Positions 11,340 to 22,373 of a DNA stretch of 64,000 nucleotides are shown in pieces. Under the pieces are notes generated by a model. That model was not told where the DNA came from, ran no database searches, and was given only the letters and a program-made list of their open reading frames with translations. The stretch is taken from NCBI GenBank assembly GCA_963210315.1, contig OY723276.1, positions 310,001 through 374,000 of the forward strand, in the 5' to 3' direction. Made by a program: the position numbers and the translations under genes. The stretch's first letter is position 1, and every line of letters begins with the position of its first letter. Source of the stretch: Rhynchopus euleeides (taxonomy: Eukaryota > Euglenozoa > Diplonemea > Diplonemida > Diplonemidae).

Positions 11340-14300
11340 CTACGGCCCGTCCGCCTGAAATATGCTGCGCCGCTTCGGTCGCCGCGCCCTTGCAGACACG
11401 GGAGTCGCCGTGTCGGACGACAGAGCCTCCGGCGCATCGCTTGTGTCGGGCTCCAACTCCGCCGACGGCCCCCCGTCAGCCACTACACCACCACCCCCCT
11501 GCGCGGGCGGGGTGCCTGGCGGCAGCACCGCGGCACCGCCCTGCTGGCTGCCCACAGGCGCCTCCTCCAGCCGACGCACGTGCAGGTCTAAATCCTCCGC
11601 CCCCTGCGCCGGGCTGGCCGGGCCTGCCGGGTCCTCCCCCAGAATGCCCAGATCCAACACCATCGACGCTGCGGAGTAGTCCCGGGGCAGGCACCCCGCC
11701 AGCGGGCTCTCGGACGCCGCAGCACCACCACCACCACCACCATCCGCCGCAACCCCTGCCTCTCCGCACCCCCCTTCGTCGTCACTCGGAGGCGGCGACG
11801 GCGGCTCGCTCCCCTGCTCCGAGGTAGCTGGGGGGGTCGCAGCCCCGCCATGCGGCCCCAGGGGGGGCGCTGCAGCTGGGTGCTGCTGCTGCAGCGGCGG
11901 CAGGGGCGACAGCCCTGCCGTCTGAGGTGGCGGCGGCGGCTGCCCCGCCGCCGGGAAGGCGGGCGCCTTCTGCAGCGGCGGCAGCGGCGAGGAGATGGAG
12001 GACCTCGAGGTGCTGATGCTGGGGCGGCGGCTCCTGTCGGAGGGCGCCACCAGCGGGGCCAGCGCGTCACCCCGCAGCCCCGCAGCGGCGGGGCCAGCAG
12101 GGGCGGGGCTGTCCGCCGTGCCTGCCCCGGGGTCCTGAGAAGGCGCAGGCGAGATCCCAGACACTGCCGACCCCTCTGCCAATGCGGAGAGCTCAGCAAG
12201 CAGCTCGCCTGTCTGGGGCAGCGTGGCGACGGGAGACACGGGCTCGCGTTGGTCCTCTGTGCTGCGAGGGGAGAGCACCGCAGGGACAGGGGGTGGGGGG
12301 CGCTCCGGCACCGACCTGCTGGGGGACGGCGCGCCGTTGCTGAAGGTGCGGGTGGCGGGGCTGCCCCCGTCAGACTTCTGCGGCGAGACGGGGGGGCTCA
12401 GCAGGCGCGACGTGGGTGTCAGCGCCGTGGTGGCGAGGGTGGCGTGGTCGGACAGCAGCGCGGAGCGCGCGAGGCGCAGCTTGTTGCGCTTCGCCTTCCG
12501 CCGCCACACCGTCTGGATCCGCATCGCGGCGATGGATTTATACACCTCCACCAAGTCGCCCCCTTTGGGCAGGGTGGGGAACACCTCTGCCCACCGCCGT
12601 TCATACCGCATCGCGAGGGAGCGGGGCAGGTCGAAGTCGTCTGTCGTGTCGCAGAACTCGTGGTAGACCAGGGTGCGGCAGCACCCCATCAGCACATCGC
12701 GGAAGTGCACCTTCCCGTTGTGCTCAAATATGTCGCGCACTATCAACCCCAGCTCGCCTTTATGCGACCTCTTCGTGCGCTCTTTAAAGCCCAGAGGAGG
12801 ACCTATGCTGCTGATGAAGGACTCGAGGCGTGTCACGTCGATAAAACCTGTGCCGTCGGAGTCGTAGACATTCCACTTCGCCATAAATAGCTCGATGTCG
12901 TCGGCAGTCACCGCACAGCTCGCCTCCTCCTGTGCAGTGAGGAAGTCTTCGAGGATGACGGCCACAATAAGGTTGAGGATGATGAAGGTGCCTACCAGCA
13001 TGAATGACACGAAGTAGAACCGCGCGAACACGGGGCTCCCGCAGGAGTCGATCTGGCTGTCGCAGGAGGGCTCCGTGCTGACCTGGGTGTCGTGCATCAC
13101 GCCCTGCCACCCCTCCCCTGTGCACATCCTGAAGAGGAGCAGGGCGGCGTTGCCGAAGTTGTCGAAGTTTGCCTGGTCCGTGAGGTATTCACCGCGGGTG
13201 ACCCTCCCGAAGATGCGCACCCCGATGACCGCATAGACGAAGAAGAAGATCGCGAGCAGCCCCGCCACGTTGATCAGGCCGCGGAGGGAGAGGATCAGCG
13301 TGCGCACCAGCGTGCGGAGCCCTGCCGCAATGCGCACCGCACGCAGCAGCCGCGCCACCCGCAGCACGCGGAATACCGACAGGGCAGGACCCTCGGTGTT
13401 GAGGAAGGTGAAGATGAGACCCGCAATGGACACGATGAGCACTGCGAAGTCGAACTTATTCCAGTGGTCCTGCATGTAGTCTGCGGGAGACATGGTAATG
13501 ATCTTCGCCACCGCCTCCAGCGTGAAGACCACGATGAAGAAGACATTCGCAGACAGCAGGGCGACGTCCCACTCATGCGACTGGCCGGAGTGCTCCAACG
13601 CCATCACCACCGTGTTGAGCACGATGCAGAACATGATGGAACGGTCGAAGTTGGGATCCAGCACCATGGCCTGCAGCTTCTGGACTGCCGAGCTGGACAC
13701 CATGGGATGGGAGAGCGGCTTCACCGTCGCGGCAACCAGGTCCAGGATCAGCTTATACTCCTGCTGCTTGTTGGAGAGGAAGCTCTGATACGCCTCGTCA
13801 GACTCGCGCCTCTCCTTCTCGTACTTATCGACCAGCACGCCTGTGAAGAGGTTCACCAGGAAGAAGGCACCCAGCACCACGAACACCACGAAGTACAGGC
13901 ACATCCAGGGGCGGTGGTGCTCTTGCGGGGCGACGTCCACATCCACGCTGTCCATCCCGAGGTACATCGCCTCGACCCACCCCTCGAGGGTCGCGATGGT
14001 GAAAAGCGTCACCACCGCGTTGCCCAGGTTGTCGAAGTTGGAGGGGTGGGACTCCCACCGCAGGGTTGCACCCGGCAGCACGGAGGAGGGGGTCAACTCG
14101 CAGTGCGCGCGTGTGGTGATGTTGGGGTGGTCGTTCCACTGCACGTCTGTGCAGGCGTAGAATTTGCCTGCGAAGAACTGCACCCCTATGATCCCGAACA
14201 CCATCAGGATCAGCACGGAGATGATGAAGACATGCGACAGCGATGGCAGCGCCCCGAGGAGCGACTTCAGCACCAGCCGCATCCCGACAGACTTCGACAC

Positions 14301-17300
14301 CGCCCGGAGGGGGCGGAGTGTGCGCATCGTCCGCACCACCTCGATCGCACCCACGGCACTCCCATTCTCCTGCGCCTCCTTCAGCGCCAGCGACACCACA
14401 CCGCACACCACGATGAAGAAGTCCAACCGGTTCCACGCATCTCGCCTGAGGTATGTCCCGCGGTGTCTCGGCAGCCCGATGAAGCCGTATGCCAGGATCT
14501 TGAGGCACGCCTCTGCGGTGAACAGCGCCACCACCACGAGGTCGATTGTCTCCAGCGCCTTCGGCATCGCCGTGTCGGGCGCCGCGATAGGATCCTCCAG
14601 GGCGAGGGACACGGAGGAGAGCAGCACCGTCGCCAGCACACACCCCTCGAACACGGAGTGCTCCACAGCCCACCGGAGGCGCTGCCGCAGCGGGTTGTCC
14701 CCCGGCAGCAGCAGGAAGTCGCCATACTCTGTGCTGCCGGCGGAGGCGCCGCTGGCGGCCCGCGGCCCGAGCGACGCCGGATCCGCGTTGTTGGTCCTGA
14801 AGGATATGCTGTTGGCGTTCTCCGCAAACCCCTCGCGCAGCGCGGGGGGCGGCGGCAGCGCGATCCCGACGTGCCCCGCCTGCTCGCCCTCCTCCTGCGC
14901 CCCCCCGCCTGGCGTCAGCATGCCCTCCCACCCCCCGCCGGGCTTCGCCGACGCCGCCGCCACCACACCCCAGTCGCCTGCAGCGGCAGGCCCCACACCG
15001 ACATCCTGCATCACGGGCGAGCCCTCGGGGCTCATGTCATGCCCGCTCACCAGCAGGCGGAACAGCGCAGCCCCCTCCGCCTCTGAGCGCACCACCCCGT
15101 CGGCCAGCATCAGGGCAAGCTGGTCGGGCAGCACATCCTCATGTTGCACCGCATTCGACTGGTCCACACCATAGGGGCGGAACGCCTCGACAGCCTGCTG
15201 CAGGGTGGGGCGCCGCGGCGCCTGCTCCGCAGGCGCTGGGGGGAGGCGAGCTTCAGGCCCGCCCCCAGTGGCGCTCCGGGGGGACGTCTGGATGCCGTTG
15301 GGCAGCAGCAGGGGGTGAGGCACCGTGCCTGCGAGGGCAGGGTCGTCGTCATCATCGGGGTCGAAGAGCTGCGCGCTGCGGGTGTGCGCCCCACCCCCTT
15401 CCCCGCCCCCTTCGCCAAGGCGGGACGGGTGGAGGGTGCTGGGGCCTGCCGGAGGCGTGTTGAAGGCGCCTGGGGCGTAGGCTGCGCCGACGGGCTCCAC
15501 GGATTCCCTGGAGGGGCGGCGGCACACAGTGGTGCAGAGGAGGTCGAGGAAGCGGCTGCAGCACCCCCGAGGGGTGTGGGTGTTGCCGGAGGCGCCGCCC
15601 TGCGCTGCGGTGGCGAGCTCTTCTGCTGTTTTCCCGGCGCGGTAGCACTGCACCTCGCCGTCGGCCTCTTCAGCCGCAGAGAGCCCGCTGAAGAGGACTG
15701 CGACAAAAAGGTTGAGGACCAGGTAGTTCCCGATGAAGACGAGGGTGACGAAGTAGATCGAGGCGACGTCGTGTGTGGCGCGCATCCCGTTGTACATTAT
15801 CATGTTCCAGTCCTCCCCCGTCACGATCTGGAACACGGCGAGGAGGGAGGGGAGCATTGAGTCGAAGTTGGCGCGGGGGGTGCCCTCGCAGTGCCCCTCG
15901 GTCCGGCCGGGCTCCAGCCCGCAGAATTTTCCTCCGAAGAACTGCATGCCGAGGAGGGCGTAGATGAAGAGGACGAGCATCAGCAGCGCTGTCAGGACAG
16001 ACGCGCCGATCACCGACATCTCAAGCGATTTGTAGAAGACCCACAGCTGGGAGAACATCGGGTTGTGTGCGGCGAGCTTGAAGGATGTCATCAGGCGGAA
16101 GGCGCGCAGCGCCGAGAGGTCGAATCGCTCCGCGTCAACCAGGAAGAGGTCTGCCAGGGCGGTGAGCACGATGGCGGTGTCCAGCAGGTTGAACCCGTCG
16201 TGGAGGAAGACGCGCCACGGCAGGGCAACCACCTTCAGCACCACCTCCGCGGCGAAGAGGAATGTGAAGATGTAGTGCGACACCTCCTGCACGGAGGTGA
16301 GGGCTTCCGGCTGCCCGTAGTGCTCCGTCGCCATGATGATGGTGTTGGCCGCCACCAGGCACAGCACGAAGTAGTTAAACTGCACCGAATCCACCACACG
16401 GCGCAGCCGCCGCCGCAGCCTCCCCCACACGCCGCTTCCTCCCTCGCTGGAGGAGGCCTCGCTGTTGCTGTCGCGCTCCGGCAGGTCAAACGACTCAAAC
16501 CTCACGGGGGCCTGCTCCGCAGGCGCTGACGCCGCCACCACAGGCTGGCTGGCGGCAGGGGCAGCGGGGGGAGCAGCAGCAGCAGCCGCATCCTCCGCCG
16601 CCTGCCGCTGCCTCTGCTGCTCCTGCGCAGCGGCGAGCTCCGCCGCCGCCGTCGCATAAAGCATGTCGCTCGACGGCGGCGTCAGGATCACATGCGGCGC
16701 CTCCACCGGCCCGACCCCGCCAGCCGCACGCCCCACACCCCTCAGCCCCACCTCCGCCGCCGCCGCATCGCCCTCGATGCTGCCCAGCGACGGATCAGAC
16801 CGGAGACGCAGGGGCGCTGCCGCACCCAGCGGCGACAGCAGCAAACTACCCCCCCCTGCGCCACCACCACCCGCATAGGGCGAGATGCTGGAGCTGCCGC
16901 CACCGGAGCCCTGCGCGCCGTGCGATGCGGATCCCGCCTGGGGGGAGAGCTGGCCACTACCACCACCACCACCACCACCACCCCCCAGCGGGAACCCTGC
17001 AACCTCTGCGAGCGGCGCGGTGGGGGTCACCGGGGCGCTGCCGGCGGAGCCGGCAGCGCGGTGGTGGGCCCCACTGTGGCTGGCGCTGGCGCTGCTGCTC
17101 GGTGCCTCCGCAGCGCAGGACGCCGCGGAGGTGTTCCCCCCGTGGGAGTGCGCCCCCCACGAGAGGCTGGTGGTGGCGCTCGCCCCGCCGTGCGACGGGG
17201 TGAGCGACGCGGCCCGGCGGCGCCCCCCCCCGGGCACCCCCAGGCCCGGGCTGCGCGGGGCCCCGCCCGACGCGATGCTGCCGAAGGTGGAGGGGGCGCC

Positions 17301-19223
17301 CCCAGCGCTCACCGGCGTGACGGGGCGGGGCGAGCTGCTGTGCACCGTAGGCAGGGTCAGAGGGGGCACCGCGGGGCGAACCCGGCGCCCCCTCTGCCGC
17401 TCCGGGCTGCCGCTGCCTGAGGCAGCGGCTGTGCCGGACACCTCCAGCGGGCCCGCCTGCGGCGACACCACGGAGATGCGCGGTGGCGGGTGGAGGAGCG
17501 GAGCAGCGGGGGCGGCGGTGGCAGCGGTGGGGCTGTTGGTGGCCTCCACCGGTGTTGGCGGTGGTGGCGACATCTCCCTCACCTGCCGCAGCATGGCAGC
17601 CGGGGCGGCGCCGGGTGTGGCGGGGGCGGAGCAGGGCGGTGAGAGCGCCGGGGGCCCCAGCGTGAGGATAGGGCCTTTGCTGAGGGAGACGTAGCGGCGG
17701 AGCTCTCCCGCGACACGGCCTTCCTGGAGGCGGGCCAGCTCTTTGGATTCCTTGGTCTGTTTGACGTTGGCTTCGAAAGATGTGTTGATGATAGCAAGGG
17801 TGAGGTTGATGATGAAGAATGTCCCGACCATCACCACGAAGAGGAAGTAGAGCGACGCGAAGGGGGTGGTGGCATCCACCACGTCGTACATCACATCCGT
17901 CCACCCCTCCAGGGTGAGACCGGTGAAGAGGGTCAGCACAGACACCCCGATGTTGTCAAAAGAAGACTTGCCGTAGTTTGGATTCCCATACTCCACACAG
18001 CTGTAATTCCAGGGGCATTTGTAGGAATAGGGGTGATCCAGATCGTAGGTGCATATTCGCATTTGGGGGTCGAACAGGCCGTCGTCTGTCATGCAGCGTT
18101 TCGACAGCTTGCCCTTCCACAGCTGTATCGCCATGATGCCGAACACGGTGAGGAAGAGGATGTATAAAAGCATGACATCCGCCAGCTGCGGCAGGCTCTG
18201 GAACAGCGAGCTGACGATGATCTGCACCTGCTCCACCTGGCTCGCCACCCGGAGGGGGCGGAGGAGTCGCAGGCCCCGCACGCTCGACAGCGCGGCGCCC
18301 TTCTCCTCGGTGGACAGCTCCACCACCATGGAGGAGAGGGCAGAGAGCACGATCACCATGTCCATCACATTCCACCAGTCGCGTAGATAGGCTTGGGATC
18401 CGCTGATGAAGCCCAGGCCGAGAATGCGCATGCCCATCTCGATGGTGAAGGCGGCAGTGAAGACATACTCGGATGTGTCGACAATCTGGGACCTCGCGGT
18501 CACCTCGCCTTCATCCCGAGTCGGGTCGTCGAGGGCGAGGAAAATGCAATTCGCAAAGATGAGGGCCAACACCGCGCGGTTGAACAGCTTGCTCGTCACG
18601 ATGTGGGTGAACTGCCGGCGCCATGGGGGAAGCTCTTTCCTCCGGGACACCGACACAAGGTAGCGCATCGCCTCGCTGCGTGCTATGGGGTCCCGCACCA
18701 GCATTGCAATCTCCGGCGCGACGTAGAACTCAGGCTTGACGCTGCGGGGGCGCTCCATAGAGGCAAACACCGCGGAGGGCGCCGAGGGGGCCGAGGGTGC
18801 TGCGACAGGGCTGGGATCCCCACACACAGACTGCGGGCCCTGCGTCACAACGGCGGGGCCAGTCCCCACGGAGATGAGGTCGCCATAGCTCCCCTTCCCA
18901 TGCGACTGCGCTTTGAGGCGTTTTAACTCGCGCTGCACCCGGGTTTTGGGCTTCCAATCGCTCAGGCTGTGGAGGCCTGCGGAGACCGTGCTCCGGACGG
19001 ATATGCTGCTCTTCCCATCGTCAGAACTGCTGGTCGAATCCTCGGGATACGCACACCCCTCAGGGCTGAGCATGTCGGCATGGAGGCTCCCTTCAAACGA
19101 CCTCCTGCACAGCGACACGCGGTTCGAAAGGTGCGACATCGGGCTGACCGGCATATTCCCAGACTGAGGCAGCGGGTGCATCGGAGGCGAGGCAACGGAG
19201 ATAACATCACCCCCGCCGTCCAT
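11340..19223 (-). CDS. Four-domain voltage-gated Ca2+ channel alpha-1-like subunit
   Basis: Plasma-membrane (or ciliary) voltage-gated cation channel of 2627 residues in one uninterrupted frame. Four six-helix repeats lie at about residues 205-490, 945-1185, 1518-1805 and 1855-2095. Each P-loop carries a glutamate at the selectivity position: TLEGW (E439), TGEDW (E1137), TLEGW (E1747) and TGEGW (E2037). This EEEE ring is the Ca2+-selective type, not the DEKA type of animal Na+ channels. S4 helices are Arg-rich in I (RGLRLLRPLR), III (RTMRTLRPLR) and IV (FRVLRVARLLRAVR), but repeat II has fewer charges (LRAFRLMTSFKLAAH), so its sensor may be weak. After repeat IV come an EF-hand-like loop (DSDGTGFID, from residue 2121) and an IQ motif (IQTVWRRKAKR, about 2236), the usual calmodulin region. 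Linkers I-II and II-III and both tails are long, Pro/Ser/Gly/Ala-rich and probably disordered. The ATG is the first in the frame, after a long pyrimidine tract; an upstream exon cannot be excluded. Confidence 0.95.
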   Translation of the reverse strand: MDGGGDVISVASPPMHPLPQSGNMPVSPMSHLSNRVSLCRRSFEGSLHADMLSPEGCAYPEDSTSSSDDGKSSISVRSTVSAGLHSLSDWKPKTRVQRELKRLKAQSHGKGSYGDLISVGTGPAVVTQGPQSVCGDPSPVAAPSAPSAPSAVFASMERPRSVKPEFYVAPEIAMLVRDPIARSEAMRYLVSVSRRKELPPWRRQFTHIVTSKLFNRAVLALIFANCIFLALDDPTRDEGEVTARSQIVDTSEYVFTAAFTIEMGMRILGLGFISGSQAYLRDWWNVMDMVIVLSALSSMVVELSTEEKGAALSSVRGLRLLRPLRVASQVEQVQIIVSSLFQSLPQLADVMLLYILFLTVFGIMAIQLWKGKLSKRCMTDDGLFDPQMRICTYDLDHPYSYKCPWNYSCVEYGNPNYGKSSFDNIGVSVLTLFTGLTLEGWTDVMYDVVDATTPFASLYFLFVVMVGTFFIINLTLAIINTSFEANVKQTKESKELARLQEGRVAGELRRYVSLSKGPILTLGPPALSPPCSAPATPGAAPAAMLRQVREMSPPPPTPVEATNSPTAATAAPAAPLLHPPPRISVVSPQAGPLEVSGTAAASGSGSPERQRGRRVRPAVPPLTLPTVHSSSPRPVTPVSAGGAPSTFGSIASGGAPRSPGLGVPGGGRRRAASLTPSHGGASATTSLSWGAHSHGGNTSAASCAAEAPSSSASASHSGAHHRAAGSAGSAPVTPTAPLAEVAGFPLGGGGGGGGGSGQLSPQAGSASHGAQGSGGGSSSISPYAGGGGAGGGSLLLSPLGAAAPLRLRSDPSLGSIEGDAAAAEVGLRGVGRAAGGVGPVEAPHVILTPPSSDMLYATAAAELAAAQEQQRQRQAAEDAAAAAAPPAAPAASQPVVAASAPAEQAPVRFESFDLPERDSNSEASSSEGGSGVWGRLRRRLRRVVDSVQFNYFVLCLVAANTIIMATEHYGQPEALTSVQEVSHYIFTFLFAAEVVLKVVALPWRVFLHDGFNLLDTAIVLTALADLFLVDAERFDLSALRAFRLMTSFKLAAHNPMFSQLWVFYKSLEMSVIGASVLTALLMLVLFIYALLGMQFFGGKFCGLEPGRTEGHCEGTPRANFDSMLPSLLAVFQIVTGEDWNMIMYNGMRATHDVASIYFVTLVFIGNYLVLNLFVAVLFSGLSAAEEADGEVQCYRAGKTAEELATAAQGGASGNTHTPRGCCSRFLDLLCTTVCRRPSRESVEPVGAAYAPGAFNTPPAGPSTLHPSRLGEGGGEGGGAHTRSAQLFDPDDDDDPALAGTVPHPLLLPNGIQTSPRSATGGGPEARLPPAPAEQAPRRPTLQQAVEAFRPYGVDQSNAVQHEDVLPDQLALMLADGVVRSEAEGAALFRLLVSGHDMSPEGSPVMQDVGVGPAAAGDWGVVAAASAKPGGGWEGMLTPGGGAQEEGEQAGHVGIALPPPPALREGFAENANSISFRTNNADPASLGPRAASGASAGSTEYGDFLLLPGDNPLRQRLRWAVEHSVFEGCVLATVLLSSVSLALEDPIAAPDTAMPKALETIDLVVVALFTAEACLKILAYGFIGLPRHRGTYLRRDAWNRLDFFIVVCGVVSLALKEAQENGSAVGAIEVVRTMRTLRPLRAVSKSVGMRLVLKSLLGALPSLSHVFIISVLILMVFGIIGVQFFAGKFYACTDVQWNDHPNITTRAHCELTPSSVLPGATLRWESHPSNFDNLGNAVVTLFTIATLEGWVEAMYLGMDSVDVDVAPQEHHRPWMCLYFVVFVVLGAFFLVNLFTGVLVDKYEKERRESDEAYQSFLSNKQQEYKLILDLVAATVKPLSHPMVSSSAVQKLQAMVLDPNFDRSIMFCIVLNTVVMALEHSGQSHEWDVALLSANVFFIVVFTLEAVAKIITMSPADYMQDHWNKFDFAVLIVSIAGLIFTFLNTEGPALSVFRVLRVARLLRAVRIAAGLRTLVRTLILSLRGLINVAGLLAIFFFVYAVIGVRIFGRVTRGEYLTDQANFDNFGNAALLLFRMCTGEGWQGVMHDTQVSTEPSCDSQIDSCGSPVFARFYFVSFMLVGTFIILNLIVAVILEDFLTAQEEASCAVTADDIELFMAKWNVYDSDGTGFIDVTRLESFISSIGPPLGFKERTKRSHKGELGLIVRDIFEHNGKVHFRDVLMGCCRTLVYHEFCDTTDDFDLPRSLAMRYERRWAEVFPTLPKGGDLVEVYKSIAAMRIQTVWRRKAKRNKLRLARSALLSDHATLATTALTPTSRLLSPPVSPQKSDGGSPATRTFSNGAPSPSRSVPERPPPPVPAVLSPRSTEDQREPVSPVATLPQTGELLAELSALAEGSAVSGISPAPSQDPGAGTADSPAPAGPAAAGLRGDALAPLVAPSDRSRRPSISTSRSSISSPLPPLQKAPAFPAAGQPPPPPQTAGLSPLPPLQQQHPAAAPPLGPHGGAATPPATSEQGSEPPSPPPSDDEGGCGEAGVAADGGGGGGAAASESPLAGCLPRDYSAASMVLDLGILGEDPAGPASPAQGAEDLDLHVRRLEEAPVGSQQGGAAVLPPGTPPAQGGGGVVADGGPSAELEPDTSDAPEALSSDTATPVSARARRPKRRSIFQADGP

Positions 19224-19675
19224 CGTGGGGGCGGGGGGGTGGGTGAGGGGGTGGGGTGTTTGTGGAGCGTGAAGGCAAGGCAGCTACACCCCCGAACCCC
19301 AGAAAGGGGGCTACGGCATCGTCAACAATGGGGGATGGGGTGGGGGTTGAAGGGGGGGGGGGTGCGGTGGTTTGGGGGTTGTGTGTTCCCGGCGGGGGCG
19401 GGGTATAAAAGGCTGGGGCTTTCAAGGTTCAGCCACGCGTGCCCGTGTCTATGTGTGTGTGGTTGAAAGGGGGGGGGGGGGGGTTTGAATGCGGCCTCTG
19501 CAAGGGGGCAAGGGCGCCGCCTGTTGTGGGGTGTGGGGTGTGTGTGTGTGAGCGGCAACACCCCCTCTATAGGCTTGTTTGTGCGCACCTGTGCGTGTAT
19601 GGGTGTCCATACGTGCGCTGCCAACAGTCTTTTTTACCGTGACCTGAGCAGGTTATAGCAAAAAGATAAGGCTGC

Positions 19676-19735
19676 TGTTTGTGCGCCAAATCCGGGCAAA
19701 ACAAAAGCAACTCCCGCAGCCTGATGAGGAGGTTG
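19676..19735 (+). repeat. Dispersed repeat RB, copy 2 (partial)
   Basis: GTGCGCCAAATCCGGGCAAA followed by ACAAAAGCAACTCC(C)GCAGC and CTGATGAGGAGGTTG closely matches 58344-58400, differing mainly by short indels. Confidence 0.75.
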
Positions 19736-21382
19736 ATGTGTCACAGTGCAGACCCCCCCCCCCCCCCCACCAAAAGAGCAAGGTGATTCTGGCGATCTGC
19801 CCTCTAGAGGTGCCCCGATAGAATACCGCCCCCTGCTGGGATACCATACGGCACCCTTCTGAGTGAAGACCCCAGAGAGCTGCGTTGGAAACTTCCCGCC
19901 TGCTGGAGGCACCACGAAACAGGGTCGAGGGAGCGAGGGACGGGGGAGGGTGGGTGGGGATGACGGGCGCAAACGGCCATCCTTTTTTTGCTACCGCGAA
20001 TTGCCTCATGCCGACATGCTGCCTTAGGTACCTTCGGAGCAGGGGCATATATATAGGGGGGGGGGGACCGGGGGCCAGGGGGACGGGGGGGGGGGGGGGG
20101 CACTGTCAGGCGCTTGTTTTGCTTTCCTGTGCCCACTCTGGGAAAACCTCTGTGCGAAGGAGGGGGGGGGGGGTAAGGTAGGGCCGACCCGCCCCTTCAT
20201 TGCAACACCCAGATGGTGGTGGTGTGTGTTTGGGGAGGGGGTGTGGTGGTGAGGCCGGTCGCTGTTCGAGTGGTGAAGAGATCCCGGAGTTCAGATTGTG
20301 TGGACTCTCGCCGCTGTCGCTGGGTTGGTTGCAACGGAGGGGTTGGGGGAGGGGCATATTGAGGCACTCCCCACCCACTCGAGTTTTGCCGCCTGCAGCA
20401 TAGTGTCCGCACCTCACAAGAAATGTAAAGAAAAAAAGTAGAGCGTATATCAGCCCACCTCAGTGCAGCGTGCATCTTGAATATTTTTCATAACACCACG
20501 GCGGTGCGCAGTAATCCCACCCCACCCCCTTCCCGTGCCGGAGCAGCAGTGCCCGGTTATTTGAAATCTGACCTCAAACGTTAAAAAAAAGCTCAACAAT
20601 CGGCATTTTGTCTTCCGATCGGAGGGCGGGGGGGGAAGGATATGTGCCGGATTATGCTCGAGGGATTGTCCGACGCGTGGGCCATCACTTTTGCTTCTGG
20701 ACGGGTTGAATATCTGGTACACACACCTGAAGGTTTTGGTCTCGCGAGTGAGCACAAAGGGCACGAAAGGGTGTGACTTTTTTCCCCATCCCACACCGGA
20801 TGTGCTGAAACGAAAATAATCACTCACAATACAAGCCACAATGGCACTTCTGGTTTGCGCAAATTGGTCGAACCGTGCACTGGGCCTGGGGAAGGTGGTG
20901 ACATCTACGGGTTCAGACCGGGGTTGCCCGACAGGGGACTGATGTGACGCCCAACCCTCGAGAGCAGCCCCACCACAACAAGATAATACTCTGCGGCTTC
21001 GATGGACGCAGTGAGTATCGGAAGAACCACACGAATAAGTCACGAACACACCCCACGCAGGGAGACCAACACACCTCGCACACACGCCTGCTGCCTCAAG
21101 CGTAGGGTTGAAGGCCACAGGCGAACGTGCAGAGGTGAAACAACTTCTTGGGGTGAGACGCAACGTACGGCGCTGCCAGATCCGTCCGTGGCCCAATCCT
21201 CTTTGCATCGCTTCCCTGCGAGGCTCAGCCTCAAGGCTGGGCTTCGCAGTGTGGGTGCTTGGGCACACAGTATCGACACCGTACAGCAGGGGCCTCAGAA
21301 ATGCAGAAAAGCGAATAAAAGTGAGACACCTCTGGTCCTCACACACCCGGTTGTGAAGTTGTGTACTTCCGTGAAGCCGGTC

Positions 21383-21503
21383 AAAATCGTACTCCTTTTT
21401 GCTCACTCTGCCAGCAACTGTCCCTGTGTGAGAAACAGATCCAGACGACTTCTTGTTGAGCGGCTGTGTTAAGGCCCTGCCAAGCTTCGGTCGTGCACGA
21501 TTC
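21383..21503 (+). repeat. Small inverted-repeat element R130, solo copy 1
   Basis: Starts AAAATCGTACTCCTTT and ends CGTGCACGATTCCC. It shares ordered words (CAGCAACTGT, AACAGATCC, TTGAGCG, CTTCGGTCGT) with 28335-28463 inside E2 and with 39762-39927. In the E2 version the ends GAAATCGTAC and GTACGATTTC are inverted repeats, so this looks like a short MITE that also became part of E2. Confidence 0.5.
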
Positions 21504-22373
21504 CCTTCGTTGATTCGTGACTCAACCACTCAAAACGTAAAAAAGACCATCTCCTGGTTGTATCTACTACCAATAACAGCGCACAAAAAGGGCTGGCAAA
21601 GGCAACGCTCTATTTGATCCTTTGCTCAGCTCAGTGCGGACCAGAGACAGGGCAGCAGGGCCGATGTGTGCCAAACAGCAACAGCCGTGGCCACCCTCAG
21701 GTCCCACTATCACCATGGCAAACGGTCCCAGCTGCCGCACACAACCAGGCGCATAAGATTAATGCCCCGGCCCCCACCAAACAAGCCAAGGAGGAGACCC
21801 TTGGGCAGCCCCCTTTATCCCGTAGGAACAACGACACCACCGCACCACCCAACCCTGCCACCCGACACCTGCGCACACACGCCTCTCCCAACACCCCTCC
21901 TCCACCACCCCCACACCCACCCACCACCCCAGCGCCTTGCATCATCTGTATCACTCCTTCCGCGGTTTACAATTCTTTTTCAGAGGGTCTTCGCCAACCT
22001 GTTAGTTTCCGACAATTATTCGTCATTTTTTTTCCAGTTCCGCTGAGCTGAAGAAATACGATAGAGATGCAAGTTGGGACACTCTCATTGTCGGATGCCG
22101 ACTTCCACCGTCCTGCCGTCTAGATGAACCTTGAACCCTTTGCCCCCCCCCCTCCGTCGGCAACCCCTGCAGCGAAGCCCCATCACACAGAGAGGCTTGA
22201 AAGTATACATGCCAGCACATCCCCTCAACCCCCCTCCCTCCCGGACCACCCCACACCCCGGTTCACCGCTTTTTTTTGATCAAAATCACACAAAAAAATC
22301 ATTAAAAAATACCCCACACACCCGTGCCACTCACGGTGGGATCTTGTAAATTTTACATGTATAACTACAAGTA

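Larger units (their letters stand above)
19224..22331. other. Non-coding region upstream of the channel gene
   Basis: Contains the minus-strand 5' flank of the channel gene (pyrimidine-rich at 19224-19260), poly-G/poly-C tracts (19470-19483, 19748-19769, 20055-20100, 20162-20173), partial RB repeat copy 2 and a small inverted-repeat element at 21383-21503. The stretch 20740-20815 resembles the outer end of the VIPER-like element (GAGTGAG...GCACAAAGGGCACGAA and GATGTGCTGA) at perhaps two thirds identity. No gene recognised. Confidence 0.5.

Noticed and set aside
11850-12890. Second plus-strand frame opposite the channel C-terminus
   Set aside because: Arg/Gly/Ala-rich mirror of the channel reading frame, without a recognisable motif.
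13092-15086. Long plus-strand open frame (664 codons) opposite the channel gene
   Set aside because: Antisense shadow of the GC-rich channel coding sequence; His/Gln/Arg-rich with no domain and no independent signals.
20740-20815. Separate copy of the retroelement end
   Set aside because: Similarity to the outer end of the VIPER-like element is weak by eye and could not be extended, so it is not listed as a feature of its own.
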